Source of the DNA: Candidatus Defluviilinea proxima
Lineage (GTDB): Bacteria > Chloroflexota > Anaerolineae > Anaerolineales > Villigracilaceae
DNA length: 64,000 bases
Reading direction: 5' to 3'
NCBI GenBank assembly: GCA_016721115.1
Contig: JADKIW010000001.1
Span: 2,557,501 to 2,621,500, forward strand
The stretch's first letter is position 1; every line of letters starts with the position of its first letter. The notes under the pieces were generated by a model, which saw only the letters and a list, made by a program, of their open reading frames with translations, was not told the DNA's origin and searched no databases. This document shows positions 24,949 through 33,982 of the stretch, piece after piece. The translations under genes were made by a program, and so were the position numbers.

Positions 24949-26793
24949 ATGATGACTGCAAAGGAAAATATCATAGCTTTTACAAAGAAAACTCTCGCAC
25001 TTGCTATCGCAGTGGGTTTAATCACTGGTCTGGTGGAGGGAATATTACTGTTCGGCCTGCATCAAACTAATCTCTTGACGTGGCGTCTGCAGAACCGCGC
25101 CTTTTGGTACGAAACATTATGGATCGCTCCGTTGGTGGATTTGATCTTGTTCGCGTTGGCGGGTGGTTTCTTTGCGTTGGCGGGCTGGCTTCTTCCGCGA
25201 CTGCCGATCAGAAAAGTATCGTGGTTTGTGTTCATCCTGCTTGCTGTGTTCGACTGGATCTTTATTGTTTTGTTTGGAAAAATTTCGTTGGTTGCGATTT
25301 TTATCCTTGCGATAGGGATCAGCATTCAAGTTTTCAATCCAATCATGAAGCGAGAAATTGCAGCTTCAGCGGGGCTTCAAAAAATATTGCCGTGGCTGGC
25401 AGGCGTGGCTTTTTCTCTGTTCGTGGTGATTCAGGGTGGGGGATGGCTTAACGAAAAAGTAAATACATCAAAGTTGCCTTTGGCTAAAACAGAAACGCCA
25501 AATGTGATCGTCATTATTGTGGACACTCTTCGCGCGGATCATCTTTCTTCCTATGGATACAAGCGAGATACCAGCCCCTTTATTGACAGCCTTGCGGCAC
25601 AAGGTGTCCGTTTTGAGAATGCCATCTCGTCTGCTTCATGGACACAACCTTCTCACGCTTCCATGTTGACAGGACGTTACACCTACGAACATCAAGCAGA
25701 GACGAAGCCGTTAGATAATACCTATCCGACCATTGGTGAAGTCATGCAATCCAATGGATATCGTAGCGGGGCCTTTTCGGGAAATACAGAATTTTTCACG
25801 CGTCGTCAGGGATTTGGGCGCGGCTTTCTACATTTTGAAGACAATTACAAGTCTGTGCCGGATGCGTTTTTCAATTCATCCTTGTATGGGTTTTTATTTG
25901 ACTTCTATGGCTTGCGGAAGGCCTTGAACTACGAAGGTGTACCAACCCGCGTCCTTGCCCCAGATATCAACCGTTCTGTTCTCAATTGGATCGATAAGGA
26001 TGACACACCCTTCTTTGTCTTCATCAATTATTTTGATGTACATGACCCATATACCCCGCCGGAGCCGTATCGAAGCAAGTATGCATCGTCTCCAAACCCT
26101 GGTGGTTTGATCAACGGATTTATGGAAAGATACCACCCTGACCTAACTCCTGAACAATTACAAAGCGAGATCGACGCCTATGATGGTTCGATTTCATATG
26201 TGGATGACCAGATCAAGGCGTTATTTAGTGAACTTGAGCAACGTGGGCTGTCTAAAAATACAATTGTGATCCTTACTTCTGACCATGGTGAATCTTTGGG
26301 TGAACATGGGTTGCTCCAACACAGCGCATCTTTGTATTTGAATGAAATTCATGTTCCGTTGATTGTTTGGGGGCCGGGGCATGTCCCATCTGGGAAATCC
26401 ATCGATACCCCTGTGACTCTCACTGCCCTTCCTTCGACCATCCTGTCCTTGATCGGCTCAAGTAATAATGATCCTTTCCCTGGCCCTTCTCTTGCCATTT
26501 TGATGTCTGGTGATGATGTGCCCGCAGATTGGCCTGATCCTATCTCTGAAGTGGCACAGTTTTCAGGGGCGGCTGAACAGAATCCGTCTACGCATGGTGA
26601 GATGAAGTCAGTGATTGGGACAGAACAACAATATATTGTCCATGAGAAGTTCGGTGAAGAATTGTATAACTGGCGCGAAGACCCGTTGGAAGAAAACAAC
26701 ATCATATCCGAACCTTCATCACAGACGGTTGTTGATGAATTCAGGAACTATCTCAAGAATCTTATAGGCGAGTTGTTCAAAGCCCATGAATAA
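24949..26793 (+). CDS. Second membrane-anchored sulfatase-fold protein (paralogue)
   Basis: 614 residues, same architecture as the preceding gene: about five N-terminal hydrophobic helices including LTWRLQNRAFWYETLWIAPL and DLILFALAGGFFALAGWLL, then the catalytic domain. VIVIIVDTLRADHLSSYGY (Asp192), SASWTQPSHASMLTGRYTYEH with Thr232 at the formylglycine position, NYFDVHDPYTPP and TSDHGESLGEHGLLQH are conserved. Similarity to the neighbour is full-length (LVEGILLFG, the KALNYEGVPTR segment, QSEIDAYDGSISYVDDQI), so the pair arose by tandem duplication. The stop overlaps the next start by eight bases. Predicted to act outside the cell; phosphotransferase, phosphodiesterase and sulfatase all remain open. 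Confidence 0.85.
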   Translation: MMTAKENIIAFTKKTLALAIAVGLITGLVEGILLFGLHQTNLLTWRLQNRAFWYETLWIAPLVDLILFALAGGFFALAGWLLPRLPIRKVSWFVFILLAVFDWIFIVLFGKISLVAIFILAIGISIQVFNPIMKREIAASAGLQKILPWLAGVAFSLFVVIQGGGWLNEKVNTSKLPLAKTETPNVIVIIVDTLRADHLSSYGYKRDTSPFIDSLAAQGVRFENAISSASWTQPSHASMLTGRYTYEHQAETKPLDNTYPTIGEVMQSNGYRSGAFSGNTEFFTRRQGFGRGFLHFEDNYKSVPDAFFNSSLYGFLFDFYGLRKALNYEGVPTRVLAPDINRSVLNWIDKDDTPFFVFINYFDVHDPYTPPEPYRSKYASSPNPGGLINGFMERYHPDLTPEQLQSEIDAYDGSISYVDDQIKALFSELEQRGLSKNTIVILTSDHGESLGEHGLLQHSASLYLNEIHVPLIVWGPGHVPSGKSIDTPVTLTALPSTILSLIGSSNNDPFPGPSLAILMSGDDVPADWPDPISEVAQFSGAAEQNPSTHGEMKSVIGTEQQYIVHEKFGEELYNWREDPLEENNIISEPSSQTVVDEFRNYLKNLIGELFKAHE

Positions 26794-28804
26794 AAAAAGA
26801 AATCTAACCCGCAGGGATTTCCTCAAACTGGCAGGTGTTGGTACTGCCGTGGTTGTGCCTGCCGCATTGGGAGTTGGTGTATATCGTACAGCATTAGGGG
26901 ATGCACCAATTGAGCGTTCTCCTTATGTCGAGACCGTTCATACAGATGATCTGAATGGCTCTGTACCGATCCTGTTGATCGTCAACAAGGATTCGACAAA
27001 TCCGTTTGGAATGTATTTCACCGAGATTCTGCGTGCTGAAGGCTTGAACTGTTTTCATACAACGGATCTTTCCACACTTCAGCCTGCCTCGCTCGAAAAG
27101 TATGACGTTGCCATCCTTGCTGAGTCTCCATTAACTGCTCCGCAATTGGATATGTTCGAAACCTATGTTTCGCAAGGCGGACGACTCGTCAGCATGAAAC
27201 CGGCTGATCGTTTAGATTCAGTTTTCGGCTTGGAAAGAAGCGAAGGCACTTTGTCCAAAGGATATATCAAGACTGATGATAGTTATCCTGCGAGCAAAGG
27301 GATCAATTCATCCACCATGCAATTGCATGAGGATGTGAATTTATATAATCTTGTTGGCGCACAACGTATTGCGTCATTGTATTCAGACCGCGATACGGGC
27401 ACCGAACACCCTGCGATTTCGATCAATCAGGTTGGAGATGGCTTTGCTGTTGCATTTGCTTTCGACCTTGCGAAGAGCATTGCGTACATGCGGCAAGGGA
27501 ACCCAGAGCAAGCCAACAAGGATGTTGACGGTTTGAGCGGCGTTCGTACTGTGGATATGTTCGTAGATTGGATAGACCTCGAACGCATTCATATCCCGCA
27601 GGCTGATGAACAGCAAAGATTGTTTGCAAATATCCTTGCGCAATTGAGCAAGCGACCGTTGCCGCGTTTATGGTATTTCCCTGAAGATAAAAAGAGTGTA
27701 TTGATCGCGACAGGTGACTCGCATAGTAACCCCGCTAATTTCATCGAAGAAGTCTTAACGATCGTGGATCAACGTGGCGGGCACTTTACTGTTTACTATT
27801 CGCCGCAGATCGTAAGTGATGTAGGACGTGCAGCACGCTGGTCTCGTTTTTGGCTGACCGATCATGTTCCCGTTGTTTCAAATCTTTTAGGCGAAGAATT
27901 TGGTTCGCCAACCCCGCTCATGGTGAACGAGTGGCGCGCACGCGGACATGAGATCACATTGCATCCGTATGTGGAGACAGGTCTAGAAGAGTGGATGTTG
28001 TATTGGAAGGAATTCACCGGCAGAGGATATGAGCCTCTCTCTCAAACGGTCCGCACACATCGCATTCTTTGGACGGGTTGGATGGAAACGGCACAGGTGC
28101 AGGCGACTTACGGCATGCGCATGAACTTTGATTATTATCATGTTGGTCCATCACTGCAAAAGAAGAACGGCGAATGGGTGAACGGTCATCTTACCGGAAG
28201 CGGTCGTCCTATGAAGTTCGTTGACGAGCAGGGTCGTATCATTGACCTTTATCAACAACATACGCATATCGCTGATGAGCATCTTATTCCCATGGATGTG
28301 CCCGGGTGGGGCGGCTGGCCGCAACTAACTGCACAGGAAGCCGTGGAAGTTTCTAAATACATGCTCGATCGTTCAGTGAACGGTGATTATTGTGCAATTG
28401 GCGGGCAGTTCCATGTAGACCCTTTTCAATTGGTGGGCGACCCCGCTGAAAAAGGTCGCGCCTTTTTGGAAGGCACATTGGATGAAGCAAATAAACTTGG
28501 TGTGCCGATCCTCTCTGCTCAAGAATGGCTTGACTTTACAGACCTGAGGCACGAATCTAATTTTGCAGATGTGATTTGGGATGCGGACGCCTCAACCCTG
28601 ACCTTCAATCTGCTTCCGTTAAATCAATCTGATTCCACACTGACAGTTCTGCTTCCCATCGCAATTGCTGATAAATCACTTTCCACAATTCGCGTGGATA
28701 GTGTAACGACTTCGATAGATACTCGTCTCGTACTAAGCGGTGCAGAATATGCGCTTATTATTGTCAAAGCGCAGGAACATATGATTGAAGCAGCGTATTT
28801 ATAG
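26786..28804 (+). CDS. Tat-exported polysaccharide deacetylase-like protein
   Basis: 672 residues. The N-terminus NLTRRDFLKLAGVGTAVVVPAALG is a twin-arginine signal (Arg9-Arg10). Residues about 55-290 resemble a glutamine-amidotransferase-like/ThuA-type domain (VPILLIVNKD, LEKYDVAILAESPLT, YVSQGGRLVSMKP). Residues about 295-585 resemble the NodB/polysaccharide-deacetylase barrel: KSVLIATGDSHSNPANFIEEVL in the place of the catalytic Asp-Asp strand, GHEITLHPYVE with a metal-type His, and GQFHVDPFQLV late. The classic TFDD motif is altered, so activity is uncertain. It overlaps the sulfatase-fold gene by eight bases. A role in trimming or de-N-acetylating surface glycan is inferred from context. 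Confidence 0.75.
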   Translation: MNKKRNLTRRDFLKLAGVGTAVVVPAALGVGVYRTALGDAPIERSPYVETVHTDDLNGSVPILLIVNKDSTNPFGMYFTEILRAEGLNCFHTTDLSTLQPASLEKYDVAILAESPLTAPQLDMFETYVSQGGRLVSMKPADRLDSVFGLERSEGTLSKGYIKTDDSYPASKGINSSTMQLHEDVNLYNLVGAQRIASLYSDRDTGTEHPAISINQVGDGFAVAFAFDLAKSIAYMRQGNPEQANKDVDGLSGVRTVDMFVDWIDLERIHIPQADEQQRLFANILAQLSKRPLPRLWYFPEDKKSVLIATGDSHSNPANFIEEVLTIVDQRGGHFTVYYSPQIVSDVGRAARWSRFWLTDHVPVVSNLLGEEFGSPTPLMVNEWRARGHEITLHPYVETGLEEWMLYWKEFTGRGYEPLSQTVRTHRILWTGWMETAQVQATYGMRMNFDYYHVGPSLQKKNGEWVNGHLTGSGRPMKFVDEQGRIIDLYQQHTHIADEHLIPMDVPGWGGWPQLTAQEAVEVSKYMLDRSVNGDYCAIGGQFHVDPFQLVGDPAEKGRAFLEGTLDEANKLGVPILSAQEWLDFTDLRHESNFADVIWDADASTLTFNLLPLNQSDSTLTVLLPIAIADKSLSTIRVDSVTTSIDTRLVLSGAEYALIIVKAQEHMIEAAYL

Positions 28805-28836
28805 AAATCAACTCGTAGTTTGGGAGATATGCAATT

Positions 28837-30378
28837 ATGTCGAATTTATCAGGGAAGCCAATGTCAAAAAACCAAAGGATACTCCTGTCGGTGTTGGGCG
28901 TTTTGGCTGTTTATTTTTTCGTATTTCATAACCTGACTCGTTTTCCGTCACCCTGGTTCGATGAGGGGTCGCATCTGCACGTACCTAAAACATTGGTTAA
29001 ATTTGGGGTGTATGCCGATATTAGCAGTGAAGGGTTCCGCTATTATGGCCCAACCATCGGGGTTGGCCCTACAGTCATGCTTCCCATTGCGGCGATGTTT
29101 AAGTTATTTGGGGTAGGTTTATTACAAGCACGCATCGTCATGGCGTTATATCTTCTTGCCGCCATCTTTACATTCTACCGGTTGGTTGAGTTTCTCTCTG
29201 GGAAATGGGTGGCATGGATTGCCATCGCTCTGATGCTTTCCTCTCGTAGTGTATTGGTTTTGGAATATGGCCGTCAGTTGCTTGGTGAGGTGCCGGGTCT
29301 CTTTTTCCTGCTCCTTGCTTTATATCTGTGGTTCTCCAAATGGAATGAAAACGATTGGAAGCGTTTATCTCTGATCGGCCTGCTCTTTGGGCTGGCAATG
29401 ATCACCAAGTATCAATATTTGTTGTTCCTTGCTCCTGCATTGATCCTTTCATGGGGACTGGATATTTTTTACTACAAGACATCCTCTCATCGTAATTTTC
29501 TTGTGCCGGGCATTATTGCGGCCGGTAGTTTTGGAATTTGGCAGTTGCTCACACTTCAATATTTGGGCCCTTCTACAGCTATGGAGAACTTGGCGTTATT
29601 GCGGACAACCGCAGAAGGGGCAGCTTTCAATTTCAACCTTGCCCAGCTTTCTGCCAATTTTGGCGAATTAACATCTCGTGCGGCGTATTTAGGCGCATTG
29701 ATTCCCGCAGTATTTTATGGATTGTTTATCTCTTTGCCTCGCACCCGTGATGGCCAAAAGTGGAGCGTGATTTTTCTTCTCGTAGCCTTGAACCTGGTTT
29801 GGTATGTGGTTGCATCCATCGGATGGGTACGATATGCGTTTCTTGGCCTTACGTTGTCCAGTATCTTCATTGCTCGTTTGTTTTCAGAAATTGCAAATGG
29901 TTTTAAGTTCGACTGGAGCAAAGGTTGGTTTCATTCCTTGTTCGAGATACGAAACGCCCCTCGCTTTGCAGTTTCCCTTTGGTTGCTTTTAATCATCTTG
30001 ATTCCACTGGCGAAGACAGTTCTTGAAATTGCTGCACCCGGTCCCGCTTATGCACAACAAATGTCTGCTTATATCAATGAAAATGTCCCACAAGGTGCAG
30101 TGATAGAGACTTGGGAGCCTGAAATTGGCTTTCTGACCGATCATAATTATCACTACCCGCCTAATGCTTTGCTTGCAGTTGCTGTAAACCAGGTCTATTA
30201 TGGCGGCGACCCTGTACATGATCGTTATGATTTTGTACAAGCCGAACACCCGGCGTATCTACTTGTGGGTAAATTCTCCAAGTGGACAAAGATATATTCG
30301 GCGGAAGAACTAGAAGGTCAATATGAATGGGCCGCTAGTTTCGGAGATTACGACCTTTATAAGCTCGTCGAAAAGTGA
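28837..30378 (+). CDS. GT-C membrane glycosyltransferase (family 39-like)
   Basis: 513 residues, about eleven hydrophobic segments. The first outside loop has FPSPWFDEGSHLHVPKTLVKFG, the acidic WFDE motif of GT39/ArnT-type enzymes, followed by YYGPTIGVGPTVMLPIAAMFKLFG. The C-terminal soluble part (YINENVPQGAVIETWEPEIGFL, HPAYLLVGKFSKW) is the usual periplasmic domain. It would use a polyprenyl-phosphate sugar outside the membrane. A GGGAGA box lies upstream; ATG at 28861 with GGGAAG before it is an alternative start. It couples to a second GT-C gene whose start lies near its stop. Confidence 0.8.
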   Translation: MSNLSGKPMSKNQRILLSVLGVLAVYFFVFHNLTRFPSPWFDEGSHLHVPKTLVKFGVYADISSEGFRYYGPTIGVGPTVMLPIAAMFKLFGVGLLQARIVMALYLLAAIFTFYRLVEFLSGKWVAWIAIALMLSSRSVLVLEYGRQLLGEVPGLFFLLLALYLWFSKWNENDWKRLSLIGLLFGLAMITKYQYLLFLAPALILSWGLDIFYYKTSSHRNFLVPGIIAAGSFGIWQLLTLQYLGPSTAMENLALLRTTAEGAAFNFNLAQLSANFGELTSRAAYLGALIPAVFYGLFISLPRTRDGQKWSVIFLLVALNLVWYVVASIGWVRYAFLGLTLSSIFIARLFSEIANGFKFDWSKGWFHSLFEIRNAPRFAVSLWLLLIILIPLAKTVLEIAAPGPAYAQQMSAYINENVPQGAVIETWEPEIGFLTDHNYHYPPNALLAVAVNQVYYGGDPVHDRYDFVQAEHPAYLLVGKFSKWTKIYSAEELEGQYEWAASFGDYDLYKLVEK

Positions 30379-30389
30379 TCGGAGATTTG

Positions 30390-31946
30390 ATGGTTCAGCA
30401 ATTGATAGTTTTTGTATTACTGGTTGTAGTGGCTGGCATTTATATTATTGGGATGCGTCGCGATTCCAACAAATTGACCGCTTTAGCCGCGAATTTGTTT
30501 GCCGTGTATGCAATTGCATGGATTTTATTTATGGTCTATGCATGGATCAACCATATCAACTTCCCGCTCAACCTTGAGGCTATGGAGTTGACAGTCGTTC
30601 AGCACCTCAAGCGGATCATGGCAGGGCAACCTGTATACGTAGAGCCGTCGCCCGATTTCGTTCCTTTGGCGTACGCACCTTTGTATTATTATTTTTCGGT
30701 TCCTTTTGCATGGTTGTTCGGCGCAAATTTATTGACAATGCGCCTTGTCTCAATCTTAGGGATGCTGGGGTCGGGGATTGTTATTTATTTGGCAGTCAGA
30801 AGACATACGCAGTCACATTGGTGGGGAATTATTGCTGTTGGGCTGTTTGCCTCGGCATATCGGGTTATGGATGCCTACCTTGATAATGCCCACTCCGATT
30901 CTTGGCTTTTGTGTACTGTATTCTTAGGTTGTTACCTCATTGAACAAAACCGATCACGTGCTTACAACTTGATTGGTGTGTTTTTTCTGATTGTGTCATT
31001 CTGGTTCAAACAACATGGTGCATTATTCGTTATTGGTGGTGTTCTGTACCTCACTTGGCGGGACGGTTTGAAAAACTCCTGGATCTATTGGGCACTCGCA
31101 GCACTCTTGGGGCCTGCTTTGTATATTGTCGCGCCATCCCTCATGTTTGGCCCACAATTCCATTACTATACCTATTCGATACCAAGCCACTGGAGTGAGT
31201 TGACTTTTGGTGCTGTGAAGCGTTATATCGGTTTTGCAGTCAAAGGGTATTTAGCGCTAGCGGGTATTGGGGTATTAGCGTCCCTTTATTTCCTGATTAG
31301 GAAATTGAGCAAGGTTAGCGTATGGTACTTCATACTTCCATTTGCCATGTTAAGTGGTTTTATGGGTGCGTTAGACCCGGGTTCAAACAACAACGTATTC
31401 ATTACAATGGGCGTTTGGTTTATCCTGACAGGCGTTTTGGGGTTGCATTATTTGACGGAACACTTTACACCTGTAAACAAATGGGCAATGCATTTAGGGG
31501 TTTTGGCCCTGTCGTTTGGACTATTTTTCTACAATCCCAAGACTGTTCTGGTTTCACCCAAGGCACCTGAAGCTTATCAGGATTTTATTGGATATCTGAA
31601 CTCTTTGGATGGTTCTGTGTATGCGCCCTGGCTGGGACAATTGCAAGATGGTTATGCATTTTCCCCTTCTGTACATTGGGTGCCCATGGAAGATCTTATC
31701 CGCGGGCCTGGAGTGGATGAACGTAATCATCCAACGACCCGTAAGTTGTTGGATGCCGCTATCCATCCAAATGGAACGGCTTATATTTTGATGAACTATC
31801 CACTTGAAAATGACCCACTGTTGGGATTTCTGCTGGATGATTATCATTTGGAGACAGATCTTGGTGATCGTTTCGCATCGTTGGGCACTCTCCCAAGAAG
31901 GTTTGATCTTCAGTACCCGCGCTACCTTTATAAATATGGCCCCTAG
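30390..31946 (+). CDS. GT-C membrane glycosyltransferase
   Basis: 518 residues from the ATG at 30390, chosen because CGGAG stands 6-10 bases before it; an upstream in-frame GTG at 30375 overlaps the previous stop. About eleven hydrophobic segments. The loop after the first two helices reads LNLEAMELTVVQHLKRIMAGQPVY with acidic residues where GT-C enzymes bind, then YAPLYYYFSVPFAWLFGANLLTMRLVSILG, the typical second helix start. The C-terminal domain is short. Acts at the outer face with a lipid-linked donor; acceptor unknown. A 240-base gap follows. Confidence 0.78.
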   Translation: MVQQLIVFVLLVVVAGIYIIGMRRDSNKLTALAANLFAVYAIAWILFMVYAWINHINFPLNLEAMELTVVQHLKRIMAGQPVYVEPSPDFVPLAYAPLYYYFSVPFAWLFGANLLTMRLVSILGMLGSGIVIYLAVRRHTQSHWWGIIAVGLFASAYRVMDAYLDNAHSDSWLLCTVFLGCYLIEQNRSRAYNLIGVFFLIVSFWFKQHGALFVIGGVLYLTWRDGLKNSWIYWALAALLGPALYIVAPSLMFGPQFHYYTYSIPSHWSELTFGAVKRYIGFAVKGYLALAGIGVLASLYFLIRKLSKVSVWYFILPFAMLSGFMGALDPGSNNNVFITMGVWFILTGVLGLHYLTEHFTPVNKWAMHLGVLALSFGLFFYNPKTVLVSPKAPEAYQDFIGYLNSLDGSVYAPWLGQLQDGYAFSPSVHWVPMEDLIRGPGVDERNHPTTRKLLDAAIHPNGTAYILMNYPLENDPLLGFLLDDYHLETDLGDRFASLGTLPRRFDLQYPRYLYKYGP

Positions 31947-32186
31947 GGTTTTAATGAAAAGTGTAATAAAGGCAGTATCCTTATAAATAAATCTTATTTT
32001 TAAGTGTCAGGCTTTTAGCTGGTACTATGAGAATATCTTGCTGTAGAATCTCATAGGATGAAAGATGTCTTTGTTATATTGGCTGTTGCCACTGAAATTA
32101 ACCGATTAGTGGATCATGCGATCTCATCCACTGGCGGTTGTAATAAACAAAAGTAAGTTTCACTCAATAAAACGGAGGAGTAAACC
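31947..32186 (+). other. Intergenic region with two inverted repeats and a strong ribosome site
   Basis: 240 bases without a firm gene. It holds TATGAGA/TCTCATA (32026-32032 and 32049-32055) and AGTGGAT/ATCCACT (32108-32114 and 32126-32132), each a 7-bp stem without a T tract. A short frame 32058-32156 could encode 32 residues (starting MKDVFVILAVATEINRLVDH) but has no ribosome site. GGAGGAG at 32174-32180 serves the gene at 32187. A new transcription unit may begin here; I could not assign a convincing promoter. Confidence 0.45.
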
Positions 32187-33164
32187 ATGGATCCGGTCAG
32201 AATTGGTGTAATTGGTGTTGGAAGAATGGGGCAGAGTCATTGCCGTGTGTATTCAAATTTGCGGCATGCTAAATTCGTGGGGCTGTGTGATGTCAATGCG
32301 GATTTGGGCAAGGATGTTGCCCGAAGGCATGAAGTCTCATTTTTCAGGGATGTTGATTCCCTGCTTGAAAACGTAGATGCGGTAAGTGTTTGTACACCTA
32401 CGCCCGATCACTTTGCCATTGTAAAGAGATGTTTGGAGCAAAACATCCATGTCATGGTGGAGAAACCGTTCACAGAAACGCTGGAGCAGGCTGAAGCGTT
32501 GAAGGAGGCGGCTTCAAAGAGCAAAGCGATTGTCCAGGTGGGGCATATCGAAAAATATAATCCAGCATACATCGAACTCCGAAAAGTTTTGGAGGGTATG
32601 GAAATCTTGTCGATGAACTTTAATCGTTTGAGTCCATTTCAGGGAAGTAATGTCGATGTGGACGTGGTCCTTGATTTGATGATCCATGATATCGGCTTGG
32701 TGGTGGACATGTTCGATAAGGAACCTATTTCTGTAGATGCTCATGGTTTTTCTGTGTTCACAAAGACCATCGATCATGGATTGGCTGTTATAAAATATGA
32801 ACCTGAACTTTTGTTGACGCTGACAGCTTCAAGAGTGACAGAACAGAAGATCCGTGGAATTTCTGTGACCACTCGCGATGCGTATATTGAGGCGGATCTC
32901 CTGCACAAGACAATAGAAGTGCATCGCCGTACTTTGGGCGATTATGTTAATCATAAGAATAGCGTGAAGTATCGCCAGGAAAGTTTGATCGAACGCATCG
33001 TGGTGCCTGCTATGGAGCCTTTATTCTTGGAATTACAGGACTTTGTTACCTGTGTGGCTGAATCCAGGATTCCTCAGGTTACAGCAGAGGATGGTTATAA
33101 CGCATTGCGCTTTGTTATATTGTTGAGGGATAAAATTTTAGAGTCAAGAAGGGTTAAAAATTAA
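32187..33164 (+). CDS. Gfo/Idh/MocA oxidoreductase, probable UDP-sugar 3-dehydrogenase
   Basis: 325 residues. NAD(P)-binding start RIGVIGVGRMGQSHCRVY with GxGxxG; CTPTPDHFAIVKRCLEQ; VEKPF with catalytic-loop Lys93; and MIHDIGLVVDMF with His167, the pattern of the family's C-terminal half. In enzymes such as GnnA and the archaeal UDP-GlcNAc(A) 3-dehydrogenases this fold oxidises C3 of a UDP-GlcNAc sugar. The nearby acetyltransferase and aminotransferase support that role: 3-keto, then 3-amino, then 3-acetamido. It differs from Pseudomonas WbpB around the His motif, so the substrate may be UDP-GlcNAc rather than the uronate. Strong GGAGGAG ribosome site. Confidence 0.85.
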   Translation: MDPVRIGVIGVGRMGQSHCRVYSNLRHAKFVGLCDVNADLGKDVARRHEVSFFRDVDSLLENVDAVSVCTPTPDHFAIVKRCLEQNIHVMVEKPFTETLEQAEALKEAASKSKAIVQVGHIEKYNPAYIELRKVLEGMEILSMNFNRLSPFQGSNVDVDVVLDLMIHDIGLVVDMFDKEPISVDAHGFSVFTKTIDHGLAVIKYEPELLLTLTASRVTEQKIRGISVTTRDAYIEADLLHKTIEVHRRTLGDYVNHKNSVKYRQESLIERIVVPAMEPLFLELQDFVTCVAESRIPQVTAEDGYNALRFVILLRDKILESRRVKN

Positions 33165-33167
33165 GTC

Positions 33168-33929
33168 ATGAAACTTTCGGTTGTTGTTCCTTGTTTTAAT
33201 GAAGAAGATAATATTGATAAGCTGAAAACCGAATTCTTTCCTGTCATGGAAAAATTGCTGGGGAGCAATGTAGATGGCAAGCCGATCGATTCGGTTGAAG
33301 TTATCTTCGTTGATGATGGCAGTAAGGATGGCACATATGGCGCCTTGAAGGATGCATATGGCTCTTTCAAGCATCCATCTATCTCTGTAAAGTTTGAGAA
33401 GCATGAAGTTAATCGCGGTCTCGGTGCGGCCGTGCGGACGGGGTTTGGTGCGGTCACTCGTGACATCATTGTGACGACAGACAGCGATGGTACATACCAT
33501 TTTTCCACCATCCCTGCCTTGCTTGGCCATCTCAAAGGGAAAGTGTCGATCGTTACAGCCTCACCATATCATCCTAAAGGGGAGGTGGTTGGTGTGCCAG
33601 GGTATCGTATCTTCCTGAGTAAAGGTTCATCTCTGATCTATCGCATTTTGCTAAGCTGGAAGGTGCATACCTATACCGCTCTGTATCGTGCTTATCGCAG
33701 AGAAGTGATCGATAATGTTTCCTTTGCCGCGAACGACTTTTTAGGCGGCACGGAACTGATGGTGAAGGCTATGTTGAAGGGATATCAAGTGGATGAGTTC
33801 CCCGCCGCTCTTCATCAGAGAATGTTTGGTGTATCAAAAGCCAAATTGATGAGGACCATCAAATCACATTTGGGCTTCCAGTTTCGGCTAATTTTGCACA
33901 GGCTTCATATCCGCTCCATGTTTGCTTGA
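33168..33929 (+). CDS. Glycosyltransferase family 2, dolichyl-phosphate-mannose-synthase-like
   Basis: 253 residues, a single GT-A domain. LSVVVPCFNEEDNIDKL, VIFVDDGSKDGTY, HEVNRGLGAAVRTGF and VTTDSDGTYHF (the DSD metal motif) match polyprenyl-phosphate glycosyltransferases of the DPM1 type. The LGGTELMVKAMLKGYQVDEFP segment and QRMFGVSKAKLMRTIKSHLGFQ tail also fit. No C-terminal transmembrane helices, as in soluble DPM1-like enzymes. It could make the lipid-phosphate sugar used by the GT-C enzymes in this window (inference). It starts four bases after the dehydrogenase stop and so splits the 3-acetamido-sugar genes. Confidence 0.87.
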   Translation: MKLSVVVPCFNEEDNIDKLKTEFFPVMEKLLGSNVDGKPIDSVEVIFVDDGSKDGTYGALKDAYGSFKHPSISVKFEKHEVNRGLGAAVRTGFGAVTRDIIVTTDSDGTYHFSTIPALLGHLKGKVSIVTASPYHPKGEVVGVPGYRIFLSKGSSLIYRILLSWKVHTYTALYRAYRREVIDNVSFAANDFLGGTELMVKAMLKGYQVDEFPAALHQRMFGVSKAKLMRTIKSHLGFQFRLILHRLHIRSMFA

Positions 33930-33944
33930 GTATTTGGAACTTCT

Positions 33945-33967
33945 GCAGGGACGTTCCCTGCGTTTTA
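33945..33967 (+). terminator. Short hairpin before the acetyltransferase gene
   Basis: GCAGGGA (33945-33951) / TCCCTGC (33955-33961) with a 3-base loop CGT, followed by GTTTTAT. An alternative pairing GGAAC/GTTCC (33936-33940 and 33953-33957) overlaps it. It may be a weak terminator or processing site inside the operon. Confidence 0.45.
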
Positions 33968-33982
33968 TGAAAGGGAAAATCT

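Noticed and set aside
31941..31948. Palindrome CCCTAGGG at the end of the GT-C gene
   Set aside because: Eight bases without loop or T tract; likely chance, overlapping the TAG stop.
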